This document shows positions 25,782-34,770 of a stretch of DNA of 64,000 bases, piece after piece. The notes under the pieces are model-generated. The model made no database searches, was not told the origin of the DNA, and saw only the letters and a list, made by a program, of their open reading frames with translations. Numbering within the stretch: the stretch's first letter is position 1; each line of letters starts with the position of its first letter. The DNA is from an uncultured Lachnospiraceae bacterium (GTDB lineage Bacteria; Bacillota; Clostridia; Lachnospirales; Lachnospiraceae), in contig CAJTUC010000012.1 of assembly GCA_910579395.1 (NCBI GenBank), positions 1-64,000 on the forward strand, read 5' to 3'. A program made the position numbers and the translations under genes.

Positions 25782-27086
25782 TTATGCCGGCAGAACTCCG
25801 CTCCCGGCCATCGGTATCATCGCCGCGAAATAAAACCAGCCGTCTTCGCATTTCAGAACACTCGTTCCGTTATTTTGTCTGATGACGGCCTCCACATTCA
25901 GCAGTCCGATTCCGTGCAGGTCCTTGTCATGTTTACTGGTAACGATTCGATTGTCTTTTATCTTTACGGGTTCTTTCACCGGATTGCGGACAGAAAGGAT
26001 AAGCTCTTCCGCTTCCAGCACCATTTTGAATTGAATGACCTTATGATCAACAAGTTTCTCACACGCCTCGACTGCGTTGTCAAGCAGATTGACCAGCAGT
26101 GTGACGATTCCTTCTTCGCTTATCGTAATTCCGGACAAATCATTGACTGACATCGTCATAACAATACCTTTTTCCAGTGCGTCCTGATACTTTCGGTTCA
26201 GTACCACGTTCACGATCATATTGTTCGTGTTTACATAATACACACTTTTTTTCAAATTTCCAGTCAGTCCGGAAAGATATTTCAATGTTTCTTCCGCTCC
26301 TCCATGCACTAACATCTCCTGTATACACTGCAGCTGATTGGAATAATCATGCAGAAGCCGCCGCTGCCGTTCATAACTTTTTTGCATATTATGGTACATA
26401 TCCATCTGATTCTGCACCCGTTCGCGGCTAAGCTGCATCCACTGGAGTTCTTCTTCTTTTTCCAGTCTCCATATGACAAAATAAAAAATGCTCACACACA
26501 AAATAACCAGTCCCGCAACGACGATGAAACGCGCATAATTCTCCGCTGTCGTTCCATCCCATGTCACCACGCTGACTGCCAGCACAACCACCATGACAAG
26601 GATTGAAAAAAAGCCGAACTTTTCCCATTGCAGACCGTCAAGCCTACGGGCACGTTTTTGGAAATCAATACGAAAGGCCATCATCAGACACAAGAGAATT
26701 ACTTCTCCGATAATCTCCACCATATCATCTAGCTCCCTGTTTCCCGATAAAGGCAGCAGATACGCTGTCGAAAGCAGCATAACGAATATCAGCCAATAAA
26801 TACCGCAGAATAAAACTGCGGAAAGCAGATTTTTGGCGATACCTGTCCGATAATAGAACTGCGTAATCAGAAAAAGTACAAAAATTACACGGACCGGCTG
26901 CAAAATATAAGGCGGAATCGGTGTGACCGCAATCAGCATAAAGCCAGCCGTAAAGGCCAAAATCTCGGTACGCATTACCCACCCCGGCCATTTTCTCCTT
27001 TCCGACAGAAGTGTCTCAAAAAACAGTTTACAGCTTATCCCCGTCATAAAGCTCAAAACCAGACTTCTTACAATGATTCCCATCAC
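25782..27086 (-). CDS. AgrC/ComD-like GHKL sensor histidine kinase
   Basis: The 434-residue protein has six to seven N-terminal membrane helices (to about residue 205), then a GHKL kinase: LLHDYSNQLQCIQEM (phospho-His), VTLLVNLLDNAVEACEKL (N box) and HGIGLLNVEAV (G box). This is the layout of kinases that sense peptide pheromones. Its ATG overlaps the regulator stop (ATGA at 27083-27086). No agrB processing gene or agrD pheromone gene is visible nearby, so the signal may be encoded elsewhere or not be a peptide. Confidence 0.9.
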   Translation of the reverse strand: MMGIIVRSLVLSFMTGISCKLFFETLLSERRKWPGWVMRTEILAFTAGFMLIAVTPIPPYILQPVRVIFVLFLITQFYYRTGIAKNLLSAVLFCGIYWLIFVMLLSTAYLLPLSGNRELDDMVEIIGEVILLCLMMAFRIDFQKRARRLDGLQWEKFGFFSILVMVVVLAVSVVTWDGTTAENYARFIVVAGLVILCVSIFYFVIWRLEKEEELQWMQLSRERVQNQMDMYHNMQKSYERQRRLLHDYSNQLQCIQEMLVHGGAEETLKYLSGLTGNLKKSVYYVNTNNMIVNVVLNRKYQDALEKGIVMTMSVNDLSGITISEEGIVTLLVNLLDNAVEACEKLVDHKVIQFKMVLEAEELILSVRNPVKEPVKIKDNRIVTSKHDKDLHGIGLLNVEAVIRQNNGTSVLKCEDGWFYFAAMIPMAGSGVLPA

Positions 27087-27796
27087 AACGCCCCTTTATA
27101 TTCCACAAATGCCTCTTTTACTGCCTGATACCGCAGGCGCGGAACAGGCAGTTCTTCTCCCGTGCTGAGTACAGCTATATAATTACTGATTTTCCGTATA
27201 TGCTTCAGATTCACCAGATAACTCTTATGGATACGCAAAAAACCGCAGCCGGACAACTTTGCTTCAATCGTATCCAGCTTTTCATATATCTGATACATAA
27301 CAATCTCAGTCTCCATATAGAAAAAAACCGATTTATGCTTTCTGCTCTCCACATAGAGAATATTTTCGGTATACATTTTTCTTTCTCCTTCCATAAAAGA
27401 GAATTTCACCTGTGCGGCCTTTCTTTTCTGCAAAATGGCATCCATACATTCCACGACCGCTCCGTCCAGCATATCCTTCAAAATATAACGTATCGCGTTT
27501 ACTTTATAACCCTCCAGCGCATAATCGAGGAACGCGGTCACGAACACGATTTCGGTATCGCTGTGAAAAGCCCGAATCTGCTGCGCCGTCTGCATACCGT
27601 CGAGTTCCTCCATGCTGATATCCATAAATACAATATCATACTTTACCCGGTTCTCACACGCTTTTAAAAAATCCTCTCCCGATGCAAAAGCTGCAAGTTC
27701 ATACTGTAAATCCGATTTTTCAAAATATTGTTCCAGAAGCATCCGTATCTTTTCCCTGTAAAATTGTTCATCATCACATATGGCAATCCGAAGCAA
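27083..27796 (-). CDS. AgrA-like LytTR response regulator
   Basis: The 237-residue regulator has a receiver (AICDDEQFYREKI; Asp in DIVFMDISMEELDG; IRYILKDM at the Lys position) and a C-terminal LytTR DNA-binding domain (ENILYVESRKHKSVFFY; CGFLRIHKSYLVNLKHI). It is coupled to the AgrC-like kinase. LytTR proteins bind paired direct repeats; the lipoprotein genes on both sides are plausible targets, but I see no convincing repeat pair. Confidence 0.92.
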   Translation of the reverse strand: MLRIAICDDEQFYREKIRMLLEQYFEKSDLQYELAAFASGEDFLKACENRVKYDIVFMDISMEELDGMQTAQQIRAFHSDTEIVFVTAFLDYALEGYKVNAIRYILKDMLDGAVVECMDAILQKRKAAQVKFSFMEGERKMYTENILYVESRKHKSVFFYMETEIVMYQIYEKLDTIEAKLSGCGFLRIHKSYLVNLKHIRKISNYIAVLSTGEELPVPRLRYQAVKEAFVEYKGAL

Positions 27797-27824
27797 CGTA
27801 ATCTTCTCCTTTTTCCGCTATATG

Positions 27825-27858
27825 AAAATCCCCACCAGAATATCTGATGGGGACTTTT
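27825..27858 (-). terminator. terminator-like hairpin before the LytTR regulator gene
   Basis: AAAATCCCCACCAG and CTGATGGGGACTTTT pair with one mismatch around a five-base loop. The minus-strand tail is only TTTT then C, so it is a moderate terminator for the lipoprotein gene upstream, or part of the regulator leader. Confidence 0.5.
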
Positions 27859-27885
27859 GCATCATACAACTATCTCTATTCTCCG

Positions 27886-27946
27886 GTGTGAAGAAGTTCT
27901 TGTCGAAGCATCCTCTGATGCGAATCTTTAGAAGTTCTTCTCACAC
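27886..27946. repeat. short hairpin element, family 2, copy 2
   Basis: A 61-base imperfect palindrome with GTGTGAAGAAG/CTTCTCACAC outside and GAAGCATC/GATGCGAATC inside. It shares CTTTAGAAGTTCTTCTCAC with copy 1 (18875-18941) and, like it, touches the end of a coding gene (stop at 27949). Confidence 0.7.
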
Positions 27947-27948
27947 TT

Positions 27949-28617
27949 TTATTGTAATACATTCATTGCATCTTCCATATCGAAGAATACCATTTCAAGG
28001 TTCATGACATCATCTTCGTTGGGTGTCCATACCTTGTCTACAAGTTCGATTCTGAGCGTTGCCGTTGCCGGTTCATCATAGGTCACATTAGCAAGAGCAT
28101 CAACAAAACAATCTCTGTATGCCATAATGATCTGCTCACTCATCTCTGCGTCTGACGGAACATCTTCGCCCGCATAAGCAGCTGCTGTCCACTCTTCGAT
28201 CATGCTGTTAACCTCTTCCATGTATGCATTCATCGCAGGCTCAAATACGTTCATCTGCTCATATGTAATTGTTACGACAAAAGAACCGTCGTCCTGTTTC
28301 TCAGCTTCGCCGACTGTATATTTTGCGCCTCCATAAATGTCTTCCAGTACCTCACGGAATGATTCTGCCTGTTCCTGTGTAATGCTGCCGCCTGCTGATG
28401 AAACGATTGCATCTACATTAGCGGTAATTCCCTGCTCATATAAATCTGCTGCCTCTTCTGCCGTTCCAATCTTCATGGATACGAACTGTGTAGAATCATT
28501 CTTGTAGGAATTGTCCAATAAAGCTTTTGCATAAGCTGCCGCATCAAAAGAATTTCCACAACCCCCAAGAAGGCCAACTGTCAATGCCCCTGCAAGTATC
28601 AGTGATAACTTTTTCAT
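27949..28617 (-). CDS. secreted lipoprotein, DUF5105-like
   Basis: The 222-residue product opens with a lipoprotein signal (MKKLSLILAGALTVGLLGGC; Cys20). The mature chain is rich in Ala, Glu and Asp and holds FVVTITYEQMNVFEPAMNAY, much like the NTF2-like lipoproteins of Clostridia. It has the same style as the product of 24616-25404, with the AgrCA-like pair between them. Ligand unknown. Confidence 0.75.
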   Translation of the reverse strand: MKKLSLILAGALTVGLLGGCGNSFDAAAYAKALLDNSYKNDSTQFVSMKIGTAEEAADLYEQGITANVDAIVSSAGGSITQEQAESFREVLEDIYGGAKYTVGEAEKQDDGSFVVTITYEQMNVFEPAMNAYMEEVNSMIEEWTAAAYAGEDVPSDAEMSEQIIMAYRDCFVDALANVTYDEPATATLRIELVDKVWTPNEDDVMNLEMVFFDMEDAMNVLQ

Positions 28618-28751
28618 TTTTTAAAGTCCTCCCTCTTTTTACATAATTTTCTGATTCATTATGAACCGAATCAAAATAAATCTTTTAAATGAACTAATCA
28701 CCTAAAAAGACAATTTATCAGCTTTTAGCTTATTTGTCAATAGAGTTTAGG

Positions 28752-28793
28752 AAAAATTAAGATTATGCCTGCCTTAATCAACCGATCAGGCAT
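28752..28793 (-). terminator. probable terminator after prfA
   Basis: On the minus strand, right after the prfA stop, ATGCCTG and CAGGCAT pair around a 15-base loop and are followed by AATCTTAATTTTT. The loop is large and the T-run is interrupted, so strength is uncertain. Confidence 0.4.
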
Positions 28794-28794
28794 T

Positions 28795-29868
28795 CTAATT
28801 CTCTCCCATCTTCAACAACTTCGCTGCCTGATCGGCGGCGATGCAGGCGTCGATGATTTCCTGGATATCGCCGTCCATGACCTTATCCAGCTTGTAAATC
28901 GTCAGATTGATCCTGTGGTCGGTCACACGGCCCTGCGGGAAATTGTAGGTCCTGATTTTTTCCGAGCGGTCGCCGGTTCCAATCTGGCTCTTGCGCAGTT
29001 CCGCCTCCGCATCGTGTGCTTTCTGCTGCTCGATATCATATAACTTGGCGCGCAGCAGAGCAAAAGCCTTTGCCTTGTTCTGGAGCTGCGATTTCTCGGT
29101 CTGGCTGTAAACGACGATTCCCGTTGGATAATGGGTCAGACGGACTGCGGAGTCGGTCGTATTGACGCACTGTCCGCCGTTTCCGGATGCACGCATGACA
29201 TCGATACGGATATCCTTTTCGTCGATTTCCACATCCACCTCTTCCGCTTCCGGCATCACGGCTACTGTAATGGTCGAAGTATGGATACGCCCGCCGGATT
29301 CGGTTTCGGGTACACGCTGTACACGATGCACACCGCTCTCATATTTCAGAACGGAATAAGCGCCCTGCCCCGTCACCATAAAAGTAACACTCTTCATGCC
29401 GCCGATGCCGATTTCTTCCATTTCCGCAGTTTCCACTTTCCAACGTCTGCTCTCCGCATAGTGAACATACATACGGTAAATTTCCGCCGCGAACAGAGCC
29501 GCTTCATCGCCGCCCGCACCGGCGCGGATTTCTACGATAACGTTCTTATCATCATTCGGGTCTTTCGGCAGGAGCAGTATTTTTAATTCCTGTTCCAGCT
29601 CTTCCACTCTTTTTTTCGATGCGGACAGTTCTTCTTTTAACATCTCCCGCATCTCCTCGTCGGATTCGCTCTCCAGCATAGCGAGGCTGTCCTCAATATC
29701 CTGGCTGCATTTCCGGTATTCTTTATAAGCCTCTACGATTGGCGTCAAATTGCTCTGTTCCTTCATCAGCGCCCGGAAACGCTCCTGATTATTCGCCACG
29801 GAAGGCTCGCTTAACTCGTTCATGATTTCTTCGAATTTTCTGAGTAAGTCTTCTAATTTATCAAACAT
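28795..29868 (-). CDS. prfA: peptide chain release factor 1
   Basis: The 357-residue RF1 ends translation at UAA and UAG. It has the N-terminal coiled domain, the codon-reading P-x-T motif (PET, 187-189) in VQRVPETESGGRIHTSTITV, and the catalytic GGQ at 231-233 in RASGNGGQCVNTTDS. Its glutamine is methylated by PrmC, whose gene is 81 bases upstream. The length is standard for RF1. Confidence 0.97.
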   Translation of the reverse strand: MFDKLEDLLRKFEEIMNELSEPSVANNQERFRALMKEQSNLTPIVEAYKEYRKCSQDIEDSLAMLESESDEEMREMLKEELSASKKRVEELEQELKILLLPKDPNDDKNVIVEIRAGAGGDEAALFAAEIYRMYVHYAESRRWKVETAEMEEIGIGGMKSVTFMVTGQGAYSVLKYESGVHRVQRVPETESGGRIHTSTITVAVMPEAEEVDVEIDEKDIRIDVMRASGNGGQCVNTTDSAVRLTHYPTGIVVYSQTEKSQLQNKAKAFALLRAKLYDIEQQKAHDAEAELRKSQIGTGDRSEKIRTYNFPQGRVTDHRINLTIYKLDKVMDGDIQEIIDACIAADQAAKLLKMGEN

Positions 29869-29949
29869 CTTTCAACCTCTTTCTTTAAAGCAAAAATCCT
29901 GTTTTCTCGCGACGGCATTCTCTGACGCCTCAGAAAAAATGTCTGCCTT

Positions 29950-30813
29950 CTATATCCGGATTCCCCACACGACTCTGTCAAGCCCGGCAAAGTCCTGAAT
30001 CACTTCCACTTCCGCATATCCTGCCGCTTTCATCAGTTCTTTCACCGTCTGCCCCTGATCATAACCGATTTCAAAAAAAAGCATGCCGCCGCGGGTCAGA
30101 TAATTTCCCGTCTGCTTCAATATCGCACGGTAAAAATACAGTCCGTCCTCCCTGCCGTCAAGTGCCAGAAGAGGTTCATAATCTCTGACTTCCGGCATCA
30201 GGGTTTCTATCACATCCTGCCTGATATAAGGCGGATTCGACACGATAATGTCGAACAGTTCCGGATTCATCTTTTCAAACAAATCGCTCTGCATGAAATC
30301 CGCATGGAGTTCTTTCTTTTCTTCTTCTGCTTTCTTCGCACTGATCTTCTCCGCATTCCGCCTCGCCGTCTGCAATGCGTTTTCTGAAATATCCACACCG
30401 AGTCCCGTGCAGTCATTGGAATAATATAACAGGCTCAGCAAAATACAGCCCGAACCGGTACACATATCCAAAATACGCATTCCGTCATGCAGATGCCGCA
30501 TGACTTCTTCCACCAGTATCTCCGTATCCTGCCTCGGTATCAGCACATTTGTGTCTACAGAAAACTCTAATCCCATAAAATCCTGTACACCCGTAAGATA
30601 CTGCAATGGTATGTGCTTTCTCCGTTCGGATATTAAGTTTACATAACTTTCCTTTTCCTGTGCAGTCACTTCCCGCTCTCCATGCGCGAGCAGCGTATTC
30701 CTGTCTGTGCCGCACACATACTCAAGCAGCAGTCTTGCATCCAGTTCCGCTTCTGCAATCTGTGCCTGTCGAAGTTCTTCCGTTCCCCAGTCAAACACCT
30801 CTTTATAACTCAT
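29950..30813 (-). CDS. prmC: release factor glutamine methyltransferase PrmC
   Basis: The 287-residue enzyme methylates the GGQ glutamine of release factors. It has the helical N-terminal domain (LLEYVCGTDRNTLLAHGERE), the SAM site MRILDMCTGSGCILLSLLYY and the substrate-binding SNPPYIR. Its place before prfA is conserved in Clostridia. It follows the DUF1385 gene. Confidence 0.96.
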   Translation of the reverse strand: MSYKEVFDWGTEELRQAQIAEAELDARLLLEYVCGTDRNTLLAHGEREVTAQEKESYVNLISERRKHIPLQYLTGVQDFMGLEFSVDTNVLIPRQDTEILVEEVMRHLHDGMRILDMCTGSGCILLSLLYYSNDCTGLGVDISENALQTARRNAEKISAKKAEEEKKELHADFMQSDLFEKMNPELFDIIVSNPPYIRQDVIETLMPEVRDYEPLLALDGREDGLYFYRAILKQTGNYLTRGGMLFFEIGYDQGQTVKELMKAAGYAEVEVIQDFAGLDRVVWGIRI

Positions 30814-30871
30814 AAGCCCACTACTTTCTAAATCTCAGATATCACTATCACCCGGCAGAAGCGCTCCGTGG

Positions 30872-31870
30872 CTATTCGTCTTCGTCCTCCGGCTTCACAT
30901 CATCGACCAGCCATGAATCATCTATCTCGTAACCAAACGTATCATATAAATATTTTTTCCAGTCAAAGACCGCTTCAACCGCTGCTATGGCAACTTCTAC
31001 CATGCTTTCGTCCGGTTCTTTCGTCGTCAGACGCTGCAGCATCAGACCGGGCGCAGAAATGAGCCGTACAAGGATATTGTCGCTTTTTCCCGCTAATCTG
31101 ATAATTTCATAGGAAATCCCAGCAATGACCGGTATCAGCGCGATACGCAGGAGCACCTTATAAACCGGATTCTCCACTCTGATAAAAAAGAACAGGATGA
31201 TGCTGACGAACATGACGAACAGCATAAAACTGGTCCCGCAGCGCTTGTGCTGTTTGGAACTGCGCATGACATTGCGCACCGTCAGCGGACGGCCCTTTTC
31301 GATACAGTCAATACATTTATGCTCTGCACCATGATACATATAAACTCTTCGAATATCCTTCATCAGGGAAATCGCCAGAACATACAGCACAAAAATAACG
31401 ATGCGGATAACCCCTTCGATGATCGCCATCAAAGAAGCATTTCTGATATAATCCTGAAACAACGATGTCAGGAAATAAGGCAGTACCATAAAAATGCCGA
31501 CTGCAAGCACAAGAGAAAAGACCGTTACGAGCGTCGTGAAAATTTTCTCCGCCCTGTCCTTGGATACTTTGTCCAATGCTTTATCCACCACCGTTTCCTT
31601 CGCATCTTCGTCTTCATAAAAAGTCGAGGAAAAGTTCAGGGATTTCATACCCAGTATCAAAGAATCCACAAAATTAAAAATACCTCTGACAAAGGGAATC
31701 TTCAGAAGCTTGCTGCCATGTATAACGCTGTGATAGGTATCTACCTCTACTTCAATTTCTCCATCCGGTTTCCGGACAGCTATCGCATACTGCTCTCCGT
31801 TCTTCATCATTATGCCTTCCAGAACGGCCTGCCCGCCAATCCCGGAATAACGGTTGTGTCTTTTTCTCAC
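30872..31870 (-). CDS. DUF1385 membrane protein
   Basis: The 332-residue protein starts with the family signature GIGGQAVLEGIMMKNGEQYA and has four or five membrane helices (residues about 110-245) with YHGAEHKCIDCIEKGRPLTV, whose His and Cys residues may bind metal. Members lie beside rpmE and prmC in most Clostridia. The biochemical role is unknown; YqhQ of B. subtilis is the nearest named relative. Confidence 0.92.
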   Translation of the reverse strand: MRKRHNRYSGIGGQAVLEGIMMKNGEQYAIAVRKPDGEIEVEVDTYHSVIHGSKLLKIPFVRGIFNFVDSLILGMKSLNFSSTFYEDEDAKETVVDKALDKVSKDRAEKIFTTLVTVFSLVLAVGIFMVLPYFLTSLFQDYIRNASLMAIIEGVIRIVIFVLYVLAISLMKDIRRVYMYHGAEHKCIDCIEKGRPLTVRNVMRSSKQHKRCGTSFMLFVMFVSIILFFFIRVENPVYKVLLRIALIPVIAGISYEIIRLAGKSDNILVRLISAPGLMLQRLTTKEPDESMVEVAIAAVEAVFDWKKYLYDTFGYEIDDSWLVDDVKPEDEDE

Positions 31871-31908
31871 AATTGCAACTTTCCTCCAATTTTCTCACAC
31901 TATTAAAG

Positions 31909-31934
31909 AAGGTTGAGATATTCACCCCAACCTT
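31909..31934 (-). terminator. terminator after rpmE
   Basis: AAGGTTG and CAACCTT pair around a 12-base loop between the rpmE stop and the DUF1385 gene. The minus-strand tail is CTTTAATA, moderately T-rich; the plus strand gives TTTTT. Confidence 0.5.
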
Positions 31935-31944
31935 TTTAAGCAAA

Positions 31945-32151
31945 CTATTTGGTTTCCACACCGTATTTTCTGTTGAACTTATCAATACGTCCACGAGCCT
32001 GTGCCGCTTTCTGCTGGCCTGTGTAGAATGAATGACACTTGGAACAAACTTCTACATGGATTTCAGGTTTGGTAGAACCCGTTACGAATGTGTTTCCGCA
32101 GTTGCATGTTACAGTTGCCTGATAATACGCAGGATGAATTCCTTCTTTCAT
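31945..32151 (-). CDS. rpmE: 50S ribosomal protein L31 (zinc-binding form)
   Basis: From ATG 32151 (AAAGGAATG upstream) the product is 68 residues and reads MKEGIHPAYYQATVTCNCGN. The cysteines of CNCG and CSKC make the zinc-binding C+ form of L31. The longer frame to 32196 would add a non-family N-terminus. It sits between rho and the DUF1385 gene. Confidence 0.97.
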   Translation of the reverse strand: MKEGIHPAYYQATVTCNCGNTFVTGSTKPEIHVEVCSKCHSFYTGQQKAAQARGRIDKFNRKYGVETK

Positions 32152-32318
32152 TTCAATACCCATTCCTTTCCTGATTTGTGTGAGGAAGCTGTCCAAGTTC
32201 CTCTAAAGTAGACGGCCTTCTTACAAGACCGTTAAAATTCTGTTCTCATCCACTGCTGCCATGAACCGGCAGCTTATACATTGTAGCATAGCTGTCCGGC
32301 GTATGCAAGTAGTTTTTC

Positions 32319-33686
32319 TTAAATGAACTTCATTTTTTTGACCATATTGACAAATTCAAAGTTATTTCTCGTTCTCGCAAACATATCCAATACTTTATCG
32401 ACCGCTTCTTCCGGTTTTAATCCATTCAGCGCTTTTCTGATGATGTTGATCGCTTCCAGTTCTTCCGGTGTCAGCAGCAAATCTTCTCTCCGGGTACCGG
32501 ATTTCGGAATATCAATTGCCGGAAAAACACGTTTCTCGGAAAGTTTACGGTCCAGCACCATTTCCATATTGCCGGTACCTTTAAATTCTTCATAAACAAC
32601 ATCATCCATTTTACTTCCCGTCTCTACGAGTGCGGTCGCCAGAATCGTCAGGCTTCCGCCTTCCCTCATATTTCTTGCCGCACCGAAAAACCTTTTCGGC
32701 ATATGGAGCGCCGCAGGGTCAAGACCGCCGGAAAGCGTACGGCCGCTGGGCGGAACCGTCAGGTTGTAGGCTCTTGTCAGTCTGGTGATGCTGTCGAGCA
32801 GAATTACCACATCCTTTTTATGCTCTACCAGTCGTTTTCCACGCTCGATGACCATCTCCGAGACTCTCTTATGATGTTCAGGCAGTTCATCGAAGGTAGA
32901 GTAGATTACCTCTACATTCGGGCCCTCAATAGCCTCTTTAATATCCGTTACTTCCTCCGGACGCTCATCAATCAATAAAATGATCAGATGGGCTTCCGGC
33001 GTATTCCTCGTAATGGACTTCGCCACTTCTTTCAAAAGAGTTGTCTTACCGGCCTTCGGCGGGGACACGATCATACCTCTCTGTCCTTTTCCGACCGGAC
33101 TCATTAAGTCCATGATCCGCATGGCAACGGAAGAACCCGGCACTTCCAGTTTCAAGCGTTTATTGGGAAATATCGGCGTTAAATCCTCGAAGTTCACCCT
33201 GCGCATCGCTATATCGGGCGAATAACCATTAATCGATTTCACATAAAGCAGCGCGCTGAATTTCTCGCTCTGGGTCTTGACTCTCGTATTTCCTTCCAGA
33301 ATATCTCCGGTCTTTAATCCAAATCTTCTAATCTGGCTCGGCGCCACATAAACATCATTTTCTCCCGGAAGATAATTTTCACACCGGATAAAACCGAAAC
33401 CATCGCTCATGACCTCCAAAATGCCATGTGCCACAATTCCGCTGTCAAGCTCTGACGGGAACTTCTCTTCTTCATTGCCCGAAGCTGCGCCTTCTGCCCT
33501 TTCCTGTCTTCTGGGTACGATAGATTTGACAGCAACTTCCCTGCCCTCTGCCTTATCCTTCTCGTCTTCCCGCAGCATCGCTTCTACAAGATCTGCCTTT
33601 TTCATCGTAGAGGTGCCTTTAATACCCCTTGTCTTGGCGATTTCTTTTAAATCCGCAAGCGCCAATGATTCATACTTCTCTCTCAT
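32319..33686 (-). CDS. rho: transcription termination factor Rho
   Basis: The 455-residue RNA-dependent helicase has the Rho_N helical domain (ADLKEIAKTRGIKGTSTMKK), a linker of 40 charged residues, the cold-shock RNA-binding domain (GFGFIRCENYLPGENDVYVA), and the ATPase: Walker A PPKAGKTTLLKE, Walker B LIILLIDERPEEVTD, and the Q/R loops (LSGGLDPAALHMPKRFFGAA). It is complete and of normal length. Confidence 0.97.
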   Translation of the reverse strand: MREKYESLALADLKEIAKTRGIKGTSTMKKADLVEAMLREDEKDKAEGREVAVKSIVPRRQERAEGAASGNEEEKFPSELDSGIVAHGILEVMSDGFGFIRCENYLPGENDVYVAPSQIRRFGLKTGDILEGNTRVKTQSEKFSALLYVKSINGYSPDIAMRRVNFEDLTPIFPNKRLKLEVPGSSVAMRIMDLMSPVGKGQRGMIVSPPKAGKTTLLKEVAKSITRNTPEAHLIILLIDERPEEVTDIKEAIEGPNVEVIYSTFDELPEHHKRVSEMVIERGKRLVEHKKDVVILLDSITRLTRAYNLTVPPSGRTLSGGLDPAALHMPKRFFGAARNMREGGSLTILATALVETGSKMDDVVYEEFKGTGNMEMVLDRKLSEKRVFPAIDIPKSGTRREDLLLTPEELEAINIIRKALNGLKPEEAVDKVLDMFARTRNNFEFVNMVKKMKFI

Positions 33687-34025
33687 ACATTCCTCCTGTA
33701 CTTTTGCACTTTATTTCGACGCTGAGTACTCAGCTTTAAATTCTCTATTCTTTCACTCTTTGGTTTTTATCGGGATTATAAATACTTGATATGTATACTG
33801 AAATGACATAAATATCTCGTTACCAAAATCATTATACAACAGTTTGTCTAAAATAGGAAGAGATATTTTTGGAAAATAATGCAAAGGCTGTTTCGCCAAG
33901 AACTTCTATGGATTTGCAAAGCAAATCTTCTTCACACCGAAGAATGCCCAAGATACGGACCTTCTTCACCCGCTGATTTGGCATAAGGCCACTCCCGCGA
34001 GTTCAACATACATAGGGGGATCAAC
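33687..34025. other. divergent intergenic region between rho and the TraX-like gene
   Basis: This 339-base stretch should hold the rho promoter and that of the plus-strand TraX-like gene. It contains a degenerate hairpin (33895-33938) and a second pyrimidine-rich stretch (CTTCTTCACCC at 33961), but no ORF, and no promoter I can fix with confidence. Confidence 0.5.
33895..33938. repeat. short hairpin element, family 2, degenerate copy 3
   Basis: Around GGATTTGC-AAA-GCAAATC the flanks AAGAACTTCTA and CTTCTTCACAC match the arms of the copies at 18875 and 27886 in reverse. Outer pairing is poorer, so it looks like a decayed copy. Confidence 0.5.
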
Positions 34026-34763
34026 ATGAAGACCATATCTTTAAATCGAAATCAACTGAAATATCTGGTCATTGCTGCTATGCTCATCGACCATATCGCA
34101 TGGGCCTTCGTACCGACGGAGTCTCCGGTCGGACAGATCATGCACTTTATCGGCCGGCTGACCGGGCCGACGATGGCTTATTTTCTGGCAGAAGGCTACC
34201 AGCATACCCGGAATGTCGGAAAATATGCGGCGCGCCTCGGCATTTTTGCGCTGCTCTCCTGGATGCCGTTCTGTTTCTTTGAATTTGGCGTGCTGCCGAT
34301 TACTATCGAAAACGGCAAACCTTTTGTTTATCCGGCCTTCGGCGTCATCTATACGCTGTTCCTTGCCCTTCTCGCGCTTTGGCTCTATGACAGAGGCAGC
34401 TGCCCGAAATGGTGCAAAGTACTCGGCATCATCGGCCTGTGCCTTCTGTCCGCCTTTGGCGACTGGCCTGTTTTCGATGTACTGTATGCACTTTTCTTCT
34501 TCTGCTACAGGAATGAACCCCGGAAAAAATGGACGTCATTCAGCATTATCACGATATTAAGTTTTATTCCGCAAATGATACCCGCGTTTCTAATCGGTGC
34601 TCCTTTCCGAGTACTCTTTCAGCTCGGTATTTTCACCGTTCCTTTTCTCATCCAATTCTGTTACAACGGAGAAAGCGGGAGCCGGAATCCGATACATAAA
34701 TGGTTCTTCTATATCTTCTATCCGGCCCATCTTTTGCTGTTGGGTATGCTGAAATGGCTCTAA
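34026..34763 (+). CDS. TraX family membrane protein
   Basis: The 245-residue protein has seven or eight membrane helices and the TraX opening LNRNQLKYLVIAAMLIDHIA with FIGRLTGPTMAYFLAEGYQHT. E. coli TraX acetylates F-pilin; chromosomal Bacillota members are probably membrane acyltransferases of unknown substrate. ATG 34026 follows GGGGGA. It is single on the plus strand and ends eight bases before palindromic element C. Confidence 0.88.
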   Translation: MKTISLNRNQLKYLVIAAMLIDHIAWAFVPTESPVGQIMHFIGRLTGPTMAYFLAEGYQHTRNVGKYAARLGIFALLSWMPFCFFEFGVLPITIENGKPFVYPAFGVIYTLFLALLALWLYDRGSCPKWCKVLGIIGLCLLSAFGDWPVFDVLYALFFFCYRNEPRKKWTSFSIITILSFIPQMIPAFLIGAPFRVLFQLGIFTVPFLIQFCYNGESGSRNPIHKWFFYIFYPAHLLLLGMLKWL

Positions 34764-34770
34764 AACTGTA

